NCBI GenBank assembly: GCA_018660305.1
Contig: JABJKO010000136.1
Span: 1-14,068 of the forward strand
Reading direction: 5' to 3'
DNA: 14,068 nt
Source of the DNA: Rhodospirillaceae bacterium
Lineage (GTDB): Bacteria > Pseudomonadota > Alphaproteobacteria > MPNO01 > UBA2964
Part shown: in pieces, positions 7,147-13,514 of the stretch
Layout of the letters: each line of letters opens with the position of its first letter
How positions within the stretch are numbered: position 1 is the stretch's first letter
Made by a program: the position numbers and the translations under genes
Notes under the pieces: generated by a model
The model's input: only the letters and a program-made list of their open reading frames with translations
What the model was told of the DNA's origin: nothing
Database searches by the model: none

Positions 7147-8193
7147 TTGGACGACGATCGGCTGCCCGTCATGTTGCTCACAGGGTTTTTGGGAAGCGGA
7201 AAGACCACGCTTCTGAACGCCTGGCTGCGCACCACGGACCTGGAGAATGCAGCCGTTATCGTCAATGAATTCGGCGAGGTGGGCATCGACCATGCCCTGA
7301 TTGCGTCAAGCAGCGACAATATGATTGAACTCTCGACCGGCTGTCTGTGCTGTACGGTACGGGGCGATCTGGTCGATACCCTCCGTGAGCTCATCGAGAA
7401 GCGCGCCAAGGGTGAGGTGCGGGCGTTTGACCGTCTGGTCATAGAAACCACAGGATTGGCGGATCCCGGTCCGGTGATCCAGGCGCTGATGACACTGCCG
7501 GTGGCAAAACGGTATCGTCTTCGCCAGGTCGTCGCCACCGTCGATGCGATCCACGGCCTGTCGACACTCGACCGTCATCCCGAGGCGCTGAAACAGGCCG
7601 CTGTCGCCGATGAAATCGTCATCACAAAGACCGACCTCTCGGGTGGAACCCCGGATTCCCTGGAACGACGGCTTCAAACACTCAACCCCGGCGCGACGCA
7701 TCACGTTTCATCGCTGGATAGGATGCCGCTGCCGAGCGACCTCGCCAAGGCGGATGTGTACGATCCAGCGACCAAGTGTGACGCGGTAATGAGTTGGCTG
7801 AACGCCGAAGCCTATGCTAGCGAAGAAGGCCATCACCATCATCACGACGTGAACAGGCATAGCGATGAGATCGGCTCGTTTGTTCTTGAATATACCGAAC
7901 CGCTCAACTGGGAGCATGTCGCCAACTGGCTTGATGCCCTGGTGATCGCGCACGGTGAAGATTTATTGCGCGTGAAAGGCATCCTCGATATTGCCGGGCG
8001 AAGGGAACCCATCGTGGTTCAGGCCGTCCAGCATCTATTCCACCCGCCGATCACATTGCCGGAATGGCCGACCAGCGATCACCGCTCGCAGATCGTCTTT
8101 ATCACCCGCGGTCTCACCCGGGAATTTGTTTCCACCGTATTCGACACCATTCGAGGGCGACCGGTTTCTACCGGAACGATGGCAGACCACTAA
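7147..8193 (+). CDS. G3E-family GTPase (CobW/COG0523), putative metal chaperone
   Basis: 348 aa. COG0523 GTPases deliver metals (Zn, Co, Fe) to client enzymes. Seen in order: P-loop GFLGSGKTT (residues 13-21), VNEFGE at 39-44, the family metal-binding CxCC (C66-L-C68-C69), the switch II ETTGLADP at 100-107, and the guanine-specifying TKTD at 160-163. A five-His run (229-233), with further His at 238, links to the CobW_C domain (about 240-335), as is common in zinc-handling members. The start is TTG with an AAGGA site 7 bases upstream; it places the P-loop at the usual distance from the N-terminus. The amidohydrolase follows after 33 bases. Metal and client are not proven, but the adjacent metal-dependent amidohydrolase is the obvious candidate. 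CobW-type cobalamin synthesis is unlikely since no cobalamin gene is nearby. Confidence 0.9.
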   Translation: MDDDRLPVMLLTGFLGSGKTTLLNAWLRTTDLENAAVIVNEFGEVGIDHALIASSSDNMIELSTGCLCCTVRGDLVDTLRELIEKRAKGEVRAFDRLVIETTGLADPGPVIQALMTLPVAKRYRLRQVVATVDAIHGLSTLDRHPEALKQAAVADEIVITKTDLSGGTPDSLERRLQTLNPGATHHVSSLDRMPLPSDLAKADVYDPATKCDAVMSWLNAEAYASEEGHHHHHDVNRHSDEIGSFVLEYTEPLNWEHVANWLDALVIAHGEDLLRVKGILDIAGRREPIVVQAVQHLFHPPITLPEWPTSDHRSQIVFITRGLTREFVSTVFDTIRGRPVSTGTMADH

Positions 8194-8226
8194 CACCGTA
8201 ATTCTATTATTTCCGGAGGGATAAAC

Positions 8227-9612
8227 ATGGATTCTCTAATCAAAAACGGCCTGTTGATCACGTCGAACAACCGCGTTCAGGCATCGATTGGGATCAAGGA
8301 TGGTTTGATTGCCGGAATTTATGAGCCTGGCGAAGAGCCGGAAGCGGCGGAAATCATCGATGCCAAGGGTCTGGCCATCATTCCCGGCGCCATCGATATG
8401 CATTCGCATCACCGCGAGGGCAGCGAATCCGGCTTCGAATACAAGGACACTATCTTCACTTCCACGCAGCAATGCGCCGCCGGCGGCGTGACCACCAGCG
8501 TCGCCATGCCCAACGTCACCCCGCCGCCCAACAGCCTCGATCTCCTGAAAAAACAGTTCGCCATCTATGAGCGCGACGCGATCGTCGACTGGAATTTCAA
8601 TCCGGCGCCGACCATCAATGACGAAATCCCGCTACTGGCGGAACAGGGGATCGCGGCCTTCAAGATTTTCATGGTCGTCGATACCGGACGGTCCTATCCG
8701 CACATGCCGGGGATCGGCGTGCACGATCATGGCCGCCTTCTCGAGATCATGCAGCATTGCGCGAAAGTGAATGTTCCACTGATGATCCATCCGCATGACC
8801 AGGCGCTAATGGACGTGATCGAGAAGGAATTCTGGGAACGCCAGGAACGCGATGCCCTTGCCTATGCCAAGGCCTATGCCGCCCATGACGGCGTGATCTG
8901 GGAGACGGCGATTGCGACCATATTGCGCCTGCAACGGGCCGCGGGCTGTCATCTGCACATCCTGCATACGCAGACCGCGGGCAGCGTTGACCTCATTCGT
9001 CAGGCCAAGGCCGCCGGGCAGAGGGTGACCTGTGAAATCAACCCCTGGGCATTATTTCTTGGCTGCGACTGGAGCACCATCGAGCGGCTCGGCTCCTACG
9101 CGCTGTCCTATTGGGTGCCCGAAAAGAACCTGCCCGGGCTATGGGAAGGTCTCAACGACGGTACCATCGACATAGTCGCAACCGATCATGCGCCCCATAC
9201 CACCGAGGAAAAGGAAATTGGCTGGCAGGACGGCTGGAAAGCCCATACGGGCACGCCATCGACGCAGTTTTATATCAGCATGCTCCTGACCGCCGCGCTG
9301 GAGGGCAAAATATCTTTGGAACGGGCCGTGGACGCCATTTCGACAAACCCCGCACGGATCTTCGGGGTCCAGAAAAAAGGCGATGTCGTCCCAGGCAATC
9401 ATGCCGATTTGGTCCTTGTCGATCTCGAGAATGAATACGAGGTCAGGGACGAGGACGTCCTGAGCCTAACCGGCTGGACGCCCTATGCCGGCCGTCGCCT
9501 TCGCGGCAAGACCGTGCGGACCCTTGTGCGCGGCACGACTGTTTATAAAGACGGCGAGGTTGTTGGCGAGAAAGGGTGGGGTAAACAGGCGATGGCCCGG
9601 TACCCGTCATAG
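8227..9612 (+). CDS. Cyclic amidohydrolase (dihydroorotase/allantoinase/hydantoinase family)
   Basis: 461 aa, a full-length amidohydrolase of the group that opens cyclic amides such as allantoin, hydantoins and dihydropyrimidines. The metal site appears complete: D57..H59-S-H61 (IDMHSH), the lysine expected to be carbamylated K146 (AFKIF), H188 (MIHPH), H244/H247 (LHILH) and D320 (ATDHAPH). This is a binuclear centre, normally zinc. The C-terminal beta-sandwich is present, ending in the usual NHADLVLVDL strand and a second beta segment. A strong GGAGGG site (8215-8220) lies 6 bases before the ATG. It follows the G3E GTPase by 33 bases and likely shares its promoter. Which cyclic amide it opens cannot be read from these residues; the presence of pyrimidine or purine catabolism genes elsewhere would help. 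A housekeeping PyrC role is less likely given the accessory context. Confidence 0.9.
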   Translation: MDSLIKNGLLITSNNRVQASIGIKDGLIAGIYEPGEEPEAAEIIDAKGLAIIPGAIDMHSHHREGSESGFEYKDTIFTSTQQCAAGGVTTSVAMPNVTPPPNSLDLLKKQFAIYERDAIVDWNFNPAPTINDEIPLLAEQGIAAFKIFMVVDTGRSYPHMPGIGVHDHGRLLEIMQHCAKVNVPLMIHPHDQALMDVIEKEFWERQERDALAYAKAYAAHDGVIWETAIATILRLQRAAGCHLHILHTQTAGSVDLIRQAKAAGQRVTCEINPWALFLGCDWSTIERLGSYALSYWVPEKNLPGLWEGLNDGTIDIVATDHAPHTTEEKEIGWQDGWKAHTGTPSTQFYISMLLTAALEGKISLERAVDAISTNPARIFGVQKKGDVVPGNHADLVLVDLENEYEVRDEDVLSLTGWTPYAGRRLRGKTVRTLVRGTTVYKDGEVVGEKGWGKQAMARYPS

Positions 9613-9630
9613 GCATATGCCCGGCGGCAC

Positions 9631-10002
9631 TCAGCAATACAGCTTCATCTGTCCTGCCCGAACTTCGCTTTCCGTAACCGGCGACTGCTTTACGCAAACC
9701 GGGACGGGTTCATCAAGTGACGGGCTCTCTGCCTGTTGGTCCTGCACGGGCAGCAGCACAATACCGGTCACCGTCGGAATACCACCGATGGTCTCATAGG
9801 TAACGCGCACGCGCTTTCCGTCGGCGAGCGACGAGAAATTGATTTCGTCGGACAGCGCAAAACTGCGCCCGCTATCCAGGACGACCTGATCATTCTCCTC
9901 ATCCAGAGCAGCGATCCAGCCAATGACTTCTGACGCACCCGCGGCCTGCCCCATAATCAGCAGGACGAGAAGTGCCATGGACGCAATTATCTTGTTCATC
10001 AT
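9631..10002 (-). CDS. Small secreted DUF1344-like protein
   Basis: 123 aa. An N-terminal signal peptide is clear: Lys at 4, hydrophobic residues 5-17, and a likely cleavage site after A23 (AAGA|SE). The mature N-terminal half (VIGWIAALDEENDQVVLDSG..FALSDEINFSSLADGKRVRVTYE) has the short beta-strand pattern of DUF1344, a periplasmic domain of unknown function in alphaproteobacteria. The C-terminal third is a low-complexity Gln/Glu/Ser/Pro stretch followed by a segment with two cysteines (C103 and the final residue C123), which could form a disulfide outside the cytoplasm. Two ATGs in a row are possible starts; an AAGGAG site (10007-10012) lies 4 bases from the first and 7 from the second, so the start at 9999 may be the one used. 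It converges on the amidohydrolase gene with 18 bases between. Confidence 0.75.
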   Translation of the reverse strand: MMNKIIASMALLVLLIMGQAAGASEVIGWIAALDEENDQVVLDSGRSFALSDEINFSSLADGKRVRVTYETIGGIPTVTGIVLLPVQDQQAESPSLDEPVPVCVKQSPVTESEVRAGQMKLYC

Positions 10003-10066
10003 TTATCTCCTTAGCGAGATATATGTGCCTGAAATTCCAATACTCAAGCGGTTGCACGACAAAGAT

Positions 10067-10102
10067 AAAGCCCCTAACCGCAATTGACGGCCGGGGGGCT
10101 TT
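10067..10102 (-). terminator. Terminator-like hairpin upstream of the DUF1344 gene
   Basis: On the minus strand AAAGCCCC pairs with GGGGCTTT over 8 bp around a 20-base loop, which contains a further CCG/CGG pairing. The descending arm runs into ATCTTTG, a moderately T-rich tail. It could end a transcript coming from the right, end a small RNA, or act as an attenuator about 65 bases before the DUF1344 start. On the plus strand the tail is only TTTCT, so minus-strand use is more likely. Confidence 0.45.
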
Positions 10103-10207
10103 CTCGGAATCACGAGGGTTTATGGGGGTTCCGTCGATAGAATCGCGGCTCTCCGAGGACGCTTGATCAATTACATGTGATCCCGCATCAACCCGTCGGA
10201 AAGGGGG

Positions 10208-10266
10208 TAAAAATTAAAAAAATGTGGAGGGTCGTGACAGATCCACGACTGTGCGGATTAACGCAC
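10208..10266 (-). terminator. Tandem hairpins and T-run after the ATPase inhibitor gene
   Basis: Read on the minus strand, a GTGCG/CGCAC hairpin (10251-10266) is followed by GTCGTG/CACGAC (10231-10249), then by ATTTTTTTAATTTTT (10208-10223). A competing stem GTGGA/TCCAC (10224-10228 with 10242-10246) ends exactly at the T-run and excludes the GTCGTG stem. A terminator for the gene ending at 10332 is the simplest reading; the gap of 8 bases between the stronger stem and the T-run is its weak point. Confidence 0.4.
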
Positions 10267-10331
10267 CTACCCCTTGATCCGTTTCACGGCTCAAGCCCTA
10301 TAAGAAGGGGAATTTTTCAGTCTTGAATGGC

Positions 10332-10685
10332 TTAAAAAGCCTTGGGTGCGTCCGGCTTGCCTTCCACCAGTATTTGCTCCCGGGCCGTCGCCGAAAGCCG
10401 ATCCATCTCCCTGCGCAGGCCGGTCTCGTCCATACTCACGCCCTTCTGGCCGAAATCGCCCAGAACCTTCCGGACCACATCGGCATCGCCCGTTTCCTCG
10501 AAATCCGAGGCAACGACCTCTTTGGCGTAGGATTCCGCATCGTCTCCGGAAAGGCCCATCTTCTCCGCTGCCCAGAGACCCAGTAATTTGTTCCGGCGGG
10601 CGGTAACTTTGAAGTCGGTTTCCTGATCGTGCTGAAACTTTGCCTCAAAGCCTTTTTTGCGGTCGTCAAAGCTGCCGTTACTCAT
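10332..10685 (-). CDS. DUF1476 protein, F1FO-ATPase inhibitor zeta subunit
   Basis: 117 aa. DUF1476 proteins are the alphaproteobacterial zeta subunit, characterised in Paracoccus denitrificans as an inhibitor of ATP hydrolysis that binds F1 through its N-terminal segment. The sequence begins SFDDRKKGFEAKFQHD (residues 5-20), the inhibitory region, followed by ARRNKLLGLWAA (29-40), the most conserved part, and then SYAKEVV and DFEETGDADV leading into a helical remainder. It is slightly longer than the roughly 105 aa usual for the family, with extra residues at the C-terminus. In many alphaproteobacteria this gene lies near the purCSQL genes; here it is divergent from the NRDE gene that precedes purC, so the neighbourhood is typical. 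A GGGAGAG site lies about 11 bases before the start. Cytoplasmic, no signal peptide. Confidence 0.88.
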   Translation of the reverse strand: MSNGSFDDRKKGFEAKFQHDQETDFKVTARRNKLLGLWAAEKMGLSGDDAESYAKEVVASDFEETGDADVVRKVLGDFGQKGVSMDETGLRREMDRLSATAREQILVEGKPDAPKAF

Positions 10686-10738
10686 CCTGCGGGTCTCTCC
10701 CTTGCTGAGGCGTTCTCACGATACCGGCCCCTTCCCTT

Positions 10739-10802
10739 AATGTAAGCACTGTGGAGCGCGGCGCAACAGCGCGGTATTAACGCGGGACGACCCGTAATTC
10801 AA
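10739..10802 (-). promoter_or_regulatory. Candidate minus-strand promoters for the ATPase inhibitor gene
   Basis: Two overlapping candidates in the 171-base divergent gap. The first is TTGAAT (10797-10802) and TAATAC (10774-10779) with a 17-base spacer. The second is TTGCGC (10761-10766) and TACATT (10739-10744) with a 16-base spacer. Each matches consensus only partly, and I cannot choose between them. No promoter of comparable quality was seen for the plus-strand NRDE gene. Confidence 0.25.
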
Positions 10803-10856
10803 GGCGCATACGCGGCCTTTACAGAGCCCCCCCGATCCGGTCATATCCCCAGCCTC

Positions 10857-11612
10857 ATGTGTACCGTCGTCTTCCTGCGCCGACCCGACCATCCCTGGCC
10901 CCTGATTCTGGGGGCCAATCGCGATGAAATGGCCAACCGGCCCTGGCGTACGCCGGGCCGTCACTGGCCGGATCGCGAAGACGTCACCGCGGGAATGGAT
11001 GAATTGGCCGGTGGAAGCTGGCTCGGCATCAATGATACAGGCATCGTGGCCGGCATCCTCAACCGCAAGGATTCCCTGGGTCCGGACCCCAAATTGCGGT
11101 CCCGTGGCGAATTGGTCCTCGAAGCCCTCGACCACGCCGACGCCATTGACGCCGCCAAGGCGCTTTCCGACCTCGACCCCGGCGCCTATCGCAGCTTCAA
11201 TCTGTTTATCGCCGACAATCGGGATGCCTATTGGCTGCGCAGTCTGGGAGCGTCGACCGGCAAAATTGAGATGTTTCCTATTCCCGAAGGGGTCTCCATG
11301 CTGACGGCGTGGGACCTGAATGCGGCCGAATCGGGCCGAACCCGTCACTATTTGCCAGAATTCGAAGCCGCCGCCGCCCCGGACCCCGATCGGGAGGACT
11401 GGCAGGCCTGGGAGGCGCTGCTGGCGGGCCGTAATTTCGAAACCGGCGCGGAATCCTCGGAAGCCATGCTGGTGGAGACCGACCGGGGCTTTGGCACCCT
11501 GTCCAGCAGTCTCATCGCCTTGGGGGCGCCCAGCGATGGCAAAGCGCCCCGCATTTGGCGGTTCTCCGACAATCCCGGGCAGTCCAACAGCTTTAAAAAC
11601 ACACGATTTTAG
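10857..11612 (+). CDS. NRDE (TANGO2-like, COG3332) family protein
   Basis: 251 aa. The family-naming NRDE motif is at residues 21-24 (GANRDE), and the protein begins M-C-T, with the conserved Cys at position 2 that would be N-terminal once Met is removed. Further family segments are the GGSWLGIND block (about 53-62) and ILNRKD (about 68-73). The biochemical role of bacterial NRDE proteins is not established; the human relative TANGO2 has been linked to metabolic and lipid/heme handling. The ATG at 10857 is fixed by the conserved MCT start, although no ribosome site is visible before it, so leaderless or weak initiation is likely. It is followed after 142 bases by purC on the same strand, and may be read into the pur operon. 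Cytoplasmic. Confidence 0.87.
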   Translation: MCTVVFLRRPDHPWPLILGANRDEMANRPWRTPGRHWPDREDVTAGMDELAGGSWLGINDTGIVAGILNRKDSLGPDPKLRSRGELVLEALDHADAIDAAKALSDLDPGAYRSFNLFIADNRDAYWLRSLGASTGKIEMFPIPEGVSMLTAWDLNAAESGRTRHYLPEFEAAAAPDPDREDWQAWEALLAGRNFETGAESSEAMLVETDRGFGTLSSSLIALGAPSDGKAPRIWRFSDNPGQSNSFKNTRF

Positions 11613-11633
11613 AGCCGGTTAACAGTTCCGCCA

Positions 11634-11662
11634 TTGTTCCGGGGGATCATAGTTGTTATATG
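11634..11662 (+). promoter_or_regulatory. Weak candidate promoter for the purCSQL operon
   Basis: TTGTTC (11634-11639) and TATATG (11657-11662) with a 17-base spacer. Both boxes match consensus only partly. It lies 93 bases before the purC ATG, in the only gap of any size upstream of the operon. No PurR-like palindrome was recognised. Confidence 0.25.
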
Positions 11663-11680
11663 TGACGCGCATCGTGCACA

Positions 11681-11696
11681 GGGCCCGTTCGGGCCC
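11681..11696. repeat. Perfect inverted repeat in the purC leader
   Basis: GGGCCCGTTCGGGCCC forms a perfect palindrome, giving six G-C pairs around a GTTC loop. No T-run follows, so it is not an intrinsic terminator. If transcription starts near 11668, it would be a very stable hairpin near the 5' end of the pur mRNA, about 60 bases before the purC start. Confidence 0.5.
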
Positions 11697-11754
11697 ATTG
11701 CCGGCGCCGAAACGACAAGAACAGCTTGGTTTTCATCCGGTCGGATTTTATCCA

Positions 11755-12513
11755 ATGGCGCGCCGCAAAAGAATCTACGAAGGTAAGGCTAAAGTCCTGT
11801 ATGAGGGCCCGGAACCCGGGACTCTCGTTCAATATTTCAAGGATGATGCCTATGCGTTCGACCGCAAGGGAACCATCACCGGCAAGGGCGTCCTGAACAA
11901 CCGGATCTCGGAATATCTGATGATTCGGCTGGCCGATATCGGTATCCCGACCCATCTGGTGCGGCGCCTCAACATGCGCGAGCAGCTGGTCCGGGAAGTC
12001 GAGATCATTCCGCTCAAGATCACCGTGAATAATGTGGCGGCGGGGGAACTGGCCGGCCGTTTCGCCATCCCCGAAGGCACGCCGCTGCCCCGGTCCATCG
12101 TCGAGTATTATTACAAATCGGACGAGCTCGGGAATCCGCTGGTGTCGGAAGAACACGTCACCGCCTTTGGCTGGGCATCACCGCAGGAGCTCGACGAAAT
12201 TATCCATATGTCACTGAGAATCAACGATTTCCTCAACGGCCTGTTCCACGCCGTCGGCATTCGTCTGATCGATTTCTCGGTGGAATATGGACGGCTCTGG
12301 GAAGAGGATCAGGTACAGACGGTGCTGGCCGACGAAATCAGCCCGGACAATTGCCGTCTGTGGGATATCAAGACAAACGAGATCATGGATAGAGACCGAT
12401 TCCTGCGCAATTTGGGGGGCGTGGAAGAGGCATATCAGGAAGTGGCGCGGCGGTTGGGTATTCTGCCCGAAGGCGACGCCCGCGATTTGAAAGCCCCCAC
12501 CCTTATACAGTAG
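11755..12513 (+). CDS. purC: Phosphoribosylaminoimidazole-succinocarboxamide synthase (PurC), with altered substrate site
   Basis: 252 aa, normal for alphaproteobacterial PurC (SAICAR synthetase: CAIR + Asp + ATP). The ATG at 11755 gives the classic start [18 protein letters not shown]; the frame stays open upstream to 11653, but that part is untypical. K11 and K13 of GKAK, NNRISEY (48-54), [21 protein letters not shown] and MDRDRF are conserved. Three positions deviate. The usual VRNxxAGS reads VNNVAAGE, so E. coli R94 and S100 are N92 and E98. The usual DFKxEFG reads DFSVEYG, so K177 is S175. From what I recall of the E. coli structure, these residues contact CAIR. KDDAYAF is also unusual (normally KDDxTAF) and is followed by a loop two residues shorter. 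The purS gene follows after 9 bases. Either a divergent PurC, a paralogue with another substrate, or a non-catalytic partner; family membership is secure. Confidence 0.88.
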   Translation: MARRKRIYEGKAKVLYEGPEPGTLVQYFKDDAYAFDRKGTITGKGVLNNRISEYLMIRLADIGIPTHLVRRLNMREQLVREVEIIPLKITVNNVAAGELAGRFAIPEGTPLPRSIVEYYYKSDELGNPLVSEEHVTAFGWASPQELDEIIHMSLRINDFLNGLFHAVGIRLIDFSVEYGRLWEEDQVQTVLADEISPDNCRLWDIKTNEIMDRDRFLRNLGGVEEAYQEVARRLGILPEGDARDLKAPTLIQ

Positions 12514-12522
12514 TATGGGCCG

Positions 12523-12765
12523 GTGAAAGTCCGAGTCCACATCACTCTGAAAATCGGCGTCCTCGATCCGCAGGGCAAGGCGATCTCCAACGCGTTGGGA
12601 TCGCTCGGCTTCGACGGGGTGCAGGATGTCCGCCAGGGCAAGTTCATCGAGCTGGATATCGACGAGACCGACGAGGCGAGCGCCCGCGACTCGGTGGATG
12701 CCATGTGCCGCAAGCTTCTCGCCAATACCGTTATCGAGGATTATCGGATAGATTTGGACGCATGA
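12523..12765 (+). CDS. purS: FGAM synthetase subunit PurS
   Basis: 80 aa, the normal size. PurS is the small structural subunit that, with PurQ and PurL, makes formylglycinamidine ribonucleotide synthetase; it bridges the two enzymes. The fold pattern is visible: a first strand [28 protein letters not shown] (about 12-30), the second strand [15 protein letters not shown], and a final helix and strand ending VIEDYRIDL. The start is GTG at 12523, 9 bases after the purC stop; an ATG at 12515 is in another frame and reaches a stop after three codons. No ribosome site is clear, so translation is probably coupled to purC. Its TGA overlaps the purQ ATG (ATGA at 12762-12765). Confidence 0.93.
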   Translation: MKVRVHITLKIGVLDPQGKAISNALGSLGFDGVQDVRQGKFIELDIDETDEASARDSVDAMCRKLLANTVIEDYRIDLDA

Positions 12766-13454
12766 AGTCCGCCGTTATCGTCTTTCCTGGGTCAAACTGC
12801 GACCGCGACGTCAAAGTCGCCCTGGCCGCCAGCGCCGGCGCCGATCCGCTGATGGTCTGGCACCGCGAAACCGAATTTCCCAAGGTGGATCTGATCGTCG
12901 TGCCGGGCGGTTTTTCCTATGGTGATTATCTGCGGGCCGGCTCCATGGCGGCCAACTCACCGGCCATGGTCGAGACCGTCGCCCGCGCCAATGCCGGTGT
13001 CCCGGTGCTGGGGATCTGCAATGGCTTCCAGATCCTGTGTGAAAGCGGCCTGCTGCCGGGCGCGCTGATGCGCAATGCCGGGCTGCGCTTTGTGTGCCAC
13101 GATGTCTGGCTACGGGTCGGCACGTCCGACAGTTTTTTCACTCAAGGCTACCAGCAGGATCAGATCGTCCGTATCCCCATCGCCCATCACGACGGCAATT
13201 ATGTGGCCGATGATGCCACGTTGGCGGCCCTGGAAGAGGACGGCCGCATCGCCTTTCGCTATTGCGATGAAACCGGCGCTGTAACGGAAGAGTCCAACCC
13301 CAACGGGTCCGCCAATAATATCGCCGGTATCCTGAGCGACTCCCGGACGGTGCTGGGGATGATGCCCCACCCCGAACGGCTCGCCGACCGGGATCTGGGA
13401 GGCACCGATGGACAGGCCCTGTTCGACACCCTCGTCGACACCCTGGCAGCTTAA
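12762..13454 (+). CDS. purQ: FGAM synthetase glutaminase subunit PurQ
   Basis: 230 aa, normal length. Class I glutamine amidotransferase supplying ammonia to PurL. The N-terminal FPGSNCDRD (8-16) and [14 protein letters not shown] segments are characteristic of PurQ. The nucleophile is C86 in GICNGFQ, and the other triad members are H203 and E205 in MMPHPERL. The start at 12762 overlaps the purS stop as ATGA, which fixes the start and indicates coupled translation; the frame is open further upstream to 12705, but that part lies inside purS. The 60 bases to purL are the longest gap inside the operon. Nothing unusual was seen. Confidence 0.95.
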   Translation: MKSAVIVFPGSNCDRDVKVALAASAGADPLMVWHRETEFPKVDLIVVPGGFSYGDYLRAGSMAANSPAMVETVARANAGVPVLGICNGFQILCESGLLPGALMRNAGLRFVCHDVWLRVGTSDSFFTQGYQQDQIVRIPIAHHDGNYVADDATLAALEEDGRIAFRYCDETGAVTEESNPNGSANNIAGILSDSRTVLGMMPHPERLADRDLGGTDGQALFDTLVDTLAA

Positions 13455-13514
13455 GGGACAGGCCGGCGTGCGGCTGCGGAATGGTAACGGTGTTAAGCGA
13501 AACGAGGATGACTG

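Larger units (their letters stand above)
10003..10331. other. 329-base intergenic region with several hairpins
   Basis: No convincing protein gene, tRNA or recognised riboswitch was found. Seen, left to right: an AAAGCCCC/GGGGCTTT stem (10067-10102); an outer CTCGGA/TCCGAG stem (10103-10108 with 10152-10157) enclosing a hairpin CCG-T-CGAT-AGA-ATCG-CGG (10131-10148, one bulged T); a GATCA/TGATC repeat (10165-10182); an A-rich tract (10208-10222); tandem hairpins at 10231-10249 and 10251-10266; and a CCCCTT/AAGGGG stem (10270-10275 with 10305-10310) followed by five T on the plus strand. Both flanking genes run on the minus strand, so the region is the 3' region of the ATPase inhibitor gene and the 5' region of the DUF1344 gene. 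A small RNA is possible but unproven. Confidence 0.5.

Noticed and set aside
10018..10047. Minus-strand promoter TTGAGT and TATATC before the DUF1344 gene
   Set aside because: Its start point would fall inside the ribosome site at 10007-10012, leaving too short a leader; kept as doubtful and not annotated.
11653..11754. Longer purC start at TTG 11653
   Set aside because: PurC normally begins a few residues before IYEGKAK, which the ATG at 11755 gives; the extra part also contains the leader palindrome.
12515..12526. Tiny ORF ATG-GGC-CGG-TGA before purS
   Set aside because: Three codons ending over the purS GTG; most likely chance, with no ribosome site.
12705..12761. Longer purQ start at 12705
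   Set aside because: It lies inside purS, and the ATGA overlap at 12762 gives the normal PurQ N-terminus.
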